A DNA stretch of 64,000 nt from Acidihalobacter_A sp037381185. Its GTDB lineage: Bacteria; Pseudomonadota; Gammaproteobacteria; DSM-5130; Acidihalobacteraceae. Location of the stretch: positions 1 through 64,000 of the forward strand of contig NZ_JARRQY010000010.1 in the NCBI RefSeq assembly GCF_037381185.1. Direction: 5' to 3'. Below are positions 63,979-64,000 of the stretch, piece by piece. Below the pieces are notes generated by a model. It did no database searches and was not told the DNA's origin. It was given only the letters and a program-made list of their open reading frames with translations. How positions within the stretch are numbered: the stretch's first letter is position 1; each line of letters opens with the position of its first letter. The translations under genes were made by a program, and so were the position numbers.

Positions 63979-64000
63979 GGATCGAAGTTCGCGAGACTCA

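Overview
The window is a GC-rich (roughly 60-65% by eye) chromosomal segment of a motile Gram-negative bacterium. Family-level similarities point to a gammaproteobacterium: a UbiM-type ubiquinone hydroxylase, a contiguous flgBCDEFGHIJKL cluster with a sigma54-type promoter, sigma28-type promoters on fliC and a chemoreceptor gene, and an Ada/AlkB pair. I cannot name the genus. No rRNA, tRNA, CRISPR array, prophage or intact insertion sequence was found.

Layout. Positions 1-3.6 kb hold the tail of an iron-uptake locus (cupredoxin end, broken FTR1 start, broken unknown gene), a fatty acid hydroxylase-type membrane protein overlapping a di-heme peroxidase, and a decayed IS3-family transposase. 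Positions 3.6-9.9 kb are a minus-strand repair and oxidative-stress block: alkB, ada, a frameshifted ABC1/UbiB-type kinase, an exported superoxide reductase-like protein, an exported peroxiredoxin and a DNA photolyase. An internally deleted GMC oxidoreductase and an MFS transporter follow (10-12.7 kb).

Positions 12.9-30.9 kb form one sugar-acid regulon. It has two complete sugar ABC importers, an aldose 1-epimerase, an aldose dehydrogenase (SDR), a lactonase, an IlvD/Edd aldonate dehydratase, two different FAH-fold proteins, a 2-oxoglutarate semialdehyde dehydrogenase, a 2-keto-3-deoxygalactonokinase, a KDPGal-type aldolase and a LysR regulator. Together they would oxidise an aldose such as L-arabinose, D-xylose or D-galactose and send it either to 2-oxoglutarate (Weimberg-type) or to pyruvate plus glyceraldehyde-3-phosphate (De Ley-Doudoroff). 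Four promoters in the block share one architecture: a TTGATA-N10-TATCAA-like palindrome followed about 45 bp later by an AGGTTATTG-N8-TCTAT-like core. This looks like the operator and promoter of a single LysR-controlled regulon.

Positions 31-41.5 kb are a mixed region: a DUF1697 gene with a nonsense codon, an orphan PEP-CTERM protein fragment, ubiM, an M14-type peptidase/deacylase, an internally deleted glutamate-cysteine ligase-like gene, and a minus-strand peptide-type ABC transporter. Positions 41.7-46.2 kb hold glpD, a LysE/RhtB exporter and a dCache-type chemoreceptor gene. Positions 46.5-64 kb are flagellar: flgB to flgL behind a sigma54-type promoter, then sugar-modification genes (FdtA-like, DegT-like aminotransferase, multidomain glycosyltransferase), then fliC behind a sigma28-type promoter and a flaG-like gene.

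A striking property is the number of otherwise well-conserved genes broken by small duplications, nonsense codons or internal deletions with no mobile element at the break: FTR1, the ABC1 kinase, the GMC oxidoreductase, DUF1697, the glutamate-cysteine ligase-like gene, the glycosyltransferase and possibly flaG.
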